The position numbers were made by a program, and so were the translations under genes. From Bacteroidales bacterium (lineage in GTDB: Bacteria; Bacteroidota; Bacteroidia; Bacteroidales; WCHB1-69), in the NCBI GenBank assembly GCA_012838875.1, contig DUOL01000154.1, positions 1-16,787 of the forward strand: a DNA stretch of 16,787 nt, read 5' to 3'. The notes beneath the pieces were generated by a model. The model ran no database searches. It saw only the letters and a program-made list of their open reading frames with translations, and was not told where the DNA came from. This document shows, piece after piece, positions 15,092 to 16,787 of the stretch. Positions within the stretch are counted from its first letter, which is position 1. Each line of letters opens with the position of its first letter.

Positions 15092-15293
15092 TTTTGGGGT
15101 GTAAATCGTTGGCATATCTACTATCCTATCAATTTGATAGTGTGTGCTAATGTACGTATTTCTTTCAATAAACTCATTTCGCACGTCAGCTAAAGTTTTT
15201 CTTGTATAATCACTTTGTTGATAGAAGATATTATTCCCCCAATTTTTATTATGTCACCCCTTCGGTGTTCACGTTCCACTTTAAATCGTGTCA
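15092..15293. other. Gene-free stretch, possibly a decayed second intergenic repeat
   Basis: This stretch lies between the aminotransferase stop and repeat copy 3. It holds a 15-bp palindrome, CTATCAA-t-TTGATAG (15126-15140), and a weak CACC/GGTG stem at 15255-15267 in 'caccccttcggtg'. On the minus strand a frame from 15253 to 15071 is open for 60 codons but has no early start codon. From memory, phrases such as 'gacgtgcgaaatgagtttat' and 'accgaaggggtgacataat' resemble interspersed intergenic repeats of other Bacteroidales. It is a single copy here, so repetition cannot be shown from the window. Confidence 0.35.
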
Positions 15294-15488
15294 TAAGATG
15301 CTTTATATGAGCAACTTGGCTGCGTGAGGGCGCAGGCGGAAAGCCCGCAAGGGCGGAAGCCGCTGGGGACGCGGCGGCAAAAAAGCGAGCTTGTAAGCTC
15401 TTTTTGCCGCCTTGCGTCCCCACGGCTTGTGCCCGCGGACTTGTAGCCGAAGACCGACCCCGAGCGCAGCGAGGGGGCACGCCCTAAT
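15294..15488 (-). repeat. GC-rich interspersed hairpin element, copy 3 (complete, inverted)
   Basis: This is the full 195-bp counterpart of 12794-12988 on the other strand, aligned without gaps. Its outer arm segment is GGGCACA against GGGCGGA (read in the direction of copy 2) where copy 2 has AGCCGCC in both, so the arms have changed together. It matches the left-edge copy closely, including that arm segment. It lies between the convergent aminotransferase and LptD genes. A frame starting at a GTG (15480) and ending at 15190 runs through it and encodes a peptide like that of copy 2; I treat it as non-coding. The 79 bp from 15489 to the LptD stop hold nothing I can recognise. Confidence 0.95.
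15373..15411. terminator. Hairpin tip of repeat copy 3, candidate bidirectional terminator
   Basis: GGCGGC, an A-tract (15379-15384) and GAGCTT pair with AAGCTC, a T-tract (15401-15405) and GCCGCC, with the same 3-base bulge as copy 2. The tip is unchanged between the copies although the arms differ. It sits between the ends of two convergent genes. Confidence 0.55.
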
Positions 15489-15567
15489 TAAAATTAAAAA
15501 GAGAATTTTTATTTTGAAGAGATAGCTATTGAGGATTGAGTTTCCTTTTCGAAATCGAGAGACTGAA

Positions 15568-16787
15568 TTAGGGTTTGAAATTTTCTCTAAAATCTCGCTT
15601 CATGTTATATTTCAAGTCTTGTAGAACAGATGCTTTCACATTGATGGTAAAACTCCAGCCTTTTCGCATGCCGAAGGGAATCCAATTAAAACGCATCTCC
15701 CAGCAGTGCAAATCACGATAAATATCTAAAGAGGTGTAAGAGAGGTCTTTTTGAATAAAGTCGTAACCAGTCGTAAAACCGACTTTCCACTTTTTGGTTA
15801 CATTAATATCGCCACTTACATTGAGCGTTTGTATAATTTCCTGATTATATTTTTTCTTTCCTAACGAGGGGTCGTAAAGCGGCTGTGTGGTTGCTATGTA
15901 AAAGTACGGATTGTCGCGCGTTGTGTAGGCAAAAGTATAGTTAATAGTAATAGACCACGGGTTTTTAAAATCGGGACGGCGTGTCGGCATTCCAAGCGAA
16001 TTTTCAGTAAACACCGTGCCCTCCTCTTTGGGAATTTCACTAACAATCTCTTCAGGCTTACTCTTTCCTTTGAACAAATCCTGATTTAGGGTGAAATTTA
16101 ACCCGACACTCACATCGGTAGATGAAAAACGATAAAGCCGTTTATTTTTTTTCCATTCCGTAACATTGACGCGTCTTCCCAACTCATTAAAACTATAAGG
16201 GTCAAACTGCATGTTGAAAGTTATATAAAGGTGCTTAAACAATGTTGTTCGTCCTGAAATGCTCAAGGGCGCCCAATTCAAAGAGTCGGCGAGAAAATTG
16301 TAATAGGTAGAGAGTGTTAAATTCTCAATTAGCACAACCTTTTTCTCTCCTGTAATTGTATCTTTTCGAGAACGAACTTTCATTTCGAGATTATTACTAA
16401 TGCTTAAGCGAGCAATAGCCGAAGAATAAGATGAGGCATCACCGAAGATAGAATTTTCAAAATAGGAATAGCTAACTTCTTGGCCTGAAATGGTATTAAA
16501 ATAGGTTCCTCTACTTAGCTTACTTAAATTGGGCGTGTAAGTAAAACTCAAATTGGGCGTGATGACATGGCGCACGGCACGCAACCAACCTTTTTTCATT
16601 TTATACATTACATAAATCTTTGTCGTAAGCGAGGTTGACAAATCAATATCGTGAAGTGCATGGAAATCTCGTTTCAGATGATAGAGAATATAGGGATTAT
16701 TTTCGCCATTGGTCGTATCAATCATAAAGATTTGGTGCATTGACTGCAAATACCACCTTTCCGTAAAGTTAAAACTACTATTCCAAT
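15568..16787 (-). CDS. lptD: LptD-like outer-membrane LPS assembly protein, C-terminal part (N-terminus beyond window)
   Basis: About 405 residues of a larger protein are present; the frame stays open to the right edge, so the true start lies outside and the apparent starts near 16749 are internal. The sequence has the alternating pattern of an outer-membrane beta-barrel. The stretches WNSSFNFTERWYLQS, LSTSLTTKIYVMYKMKKG and VRHVITPNLSFTYTPNLS resemble the barrel of Bacteroidota LptD as I recall it. LptD, with the lipoprotein LptE, places lipopolysaccharide or lipooligosaccharide in the outer leaflet. Later strands include SITINYTFAYTT, LNVSGDINVTKKWKVGFTTGYDF and FGMRKGWSFTINVKASVLQDLKY. The tail after residue DLKYNMKRDFRENFKP continues past the last predicted strand. 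It converges with the aminotransferase gene. The LptD call is from pattern memory; a different large barrel protein is the main alternative. Confidence 0.8.
   Translation of the reverse strand, partial: WNSSFNFTERWYLQSMHQIFMIDTTNGENNPYILYHLKRDFHALHDIDLSTSLTTKIYVMYKMKKGWLRAVRHVITPNLSFTYTPNLSKLSRGTYFNTISGQEVSYSYFENSIFGDASSYSSAIARLSISNNLEMKVRSRKDTITGEKKVVLIENLTLSTYYNFLADSLNWAPLSISGRTTLFKHLYITFNMQFDPYSFNELGRRVNVTEWKKNKRLYRFSSTDVSVGLNFTLNQDLFKGKSKPEEIVSEIPKEEGTVFTENSLGMPTRRPDFKNPWSITINYTFAYTTRDNPYFYIATTQPLYDPSLGKKKYNQEIIQTLNVSGDINVTKKWKVGFTTGYDFIQKDLSYTSLDIYRDLHCWEMRFNWIPFGMRKGWSFTINVKASVLQDLKYNMKRDFRENFKP

Noticed and set aside
16747..16749. Start of the LptD-like gene inside the window
   Set aside because: The first codon there is TTG, the frame continues open to the edge with barrel-like sequence (NSSFNFTERWY), and the protein would be less than half the usual length.
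1..16787. CRISPR array, tRNA or rRNA gene, or a defence system
   Set aside because: There are no short direct repeats at regular spacing, no tRNA-like fold or rRNA sequence, and no defence-type protein families beyond the ambiguous CPBP protease.

Overview
The window looks like chromosomal DNA of a low-GC member of the Bacteroidota, most likely Bacteroidales. The protein families point that way: two exported DUF4369/DUF5106-type thioredoxin-like proteins, an LptD of the Bacteroidota type, and a mitochondrial-style P5C dehydrogenase. So do the upstream -7 boxes that fit TAnnTTTG and the A/T-rich leaders without Shine-Dalgarno sequences. The lineage below phylum is inference. I see no tRNA, rRNA, CRISPR array, transposase, integrase or phage gene.

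Left part (1-5802, minus strand): a probable operon reads leftward from a Bacteroidota-type promoter near 5771-5802. It encodes two paralogous exported CxxC thioredoxin-fold proteins, then aspartyl-tRNA synthetase (aspS) only 3 bp after the second, and perhaps a CPBP-family membrane protease. A GC-rich repeat follows the protease gene.

Centre (5886-12738, plus strand): a saccharopine dehydrogenase-type enzyme and a P5C dehydrogenase (pruA) form a two-gene unit closed by a clear intrinsic terminator. A lipid cassette with its own -7 box follows. It encodes an acyl-activating ligase fused to an acyl carrier domain and a PlsC-type acyltransferase, and 11 bp later a second, atypical acyltransferase.

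Right part (12739-16787): a nitroreductase (minus) and a VioA-like sugar aminotransferase (plus) diverge from a shared 195-bp region. The C-terminal half of an LptD-like outer-membrane protein enters from the right edge on the minus strand.

The most notable non-coding signal is a GC-rich 195-bp element. It is present in two full copies (12794-12988 and, inverted, 15294-15488) and one copy cut by the left edge (1-106). The full copies align without gaps with 18 differences. Each can fold into one long hairpin, and four base pairs differ between the copies by compensatory change on both arms. Both full copies lie between convergent genes, and the hairpin tip has the A-tract/stem/T-tract form of a bidirectional terminator. 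I found no clearly novel protein system. The repeat, the ligase-ACP-acyltransferase fusion with its atypical partner, and the saccharopine dehydrogenase/P5CDH pair deserve the most attention.
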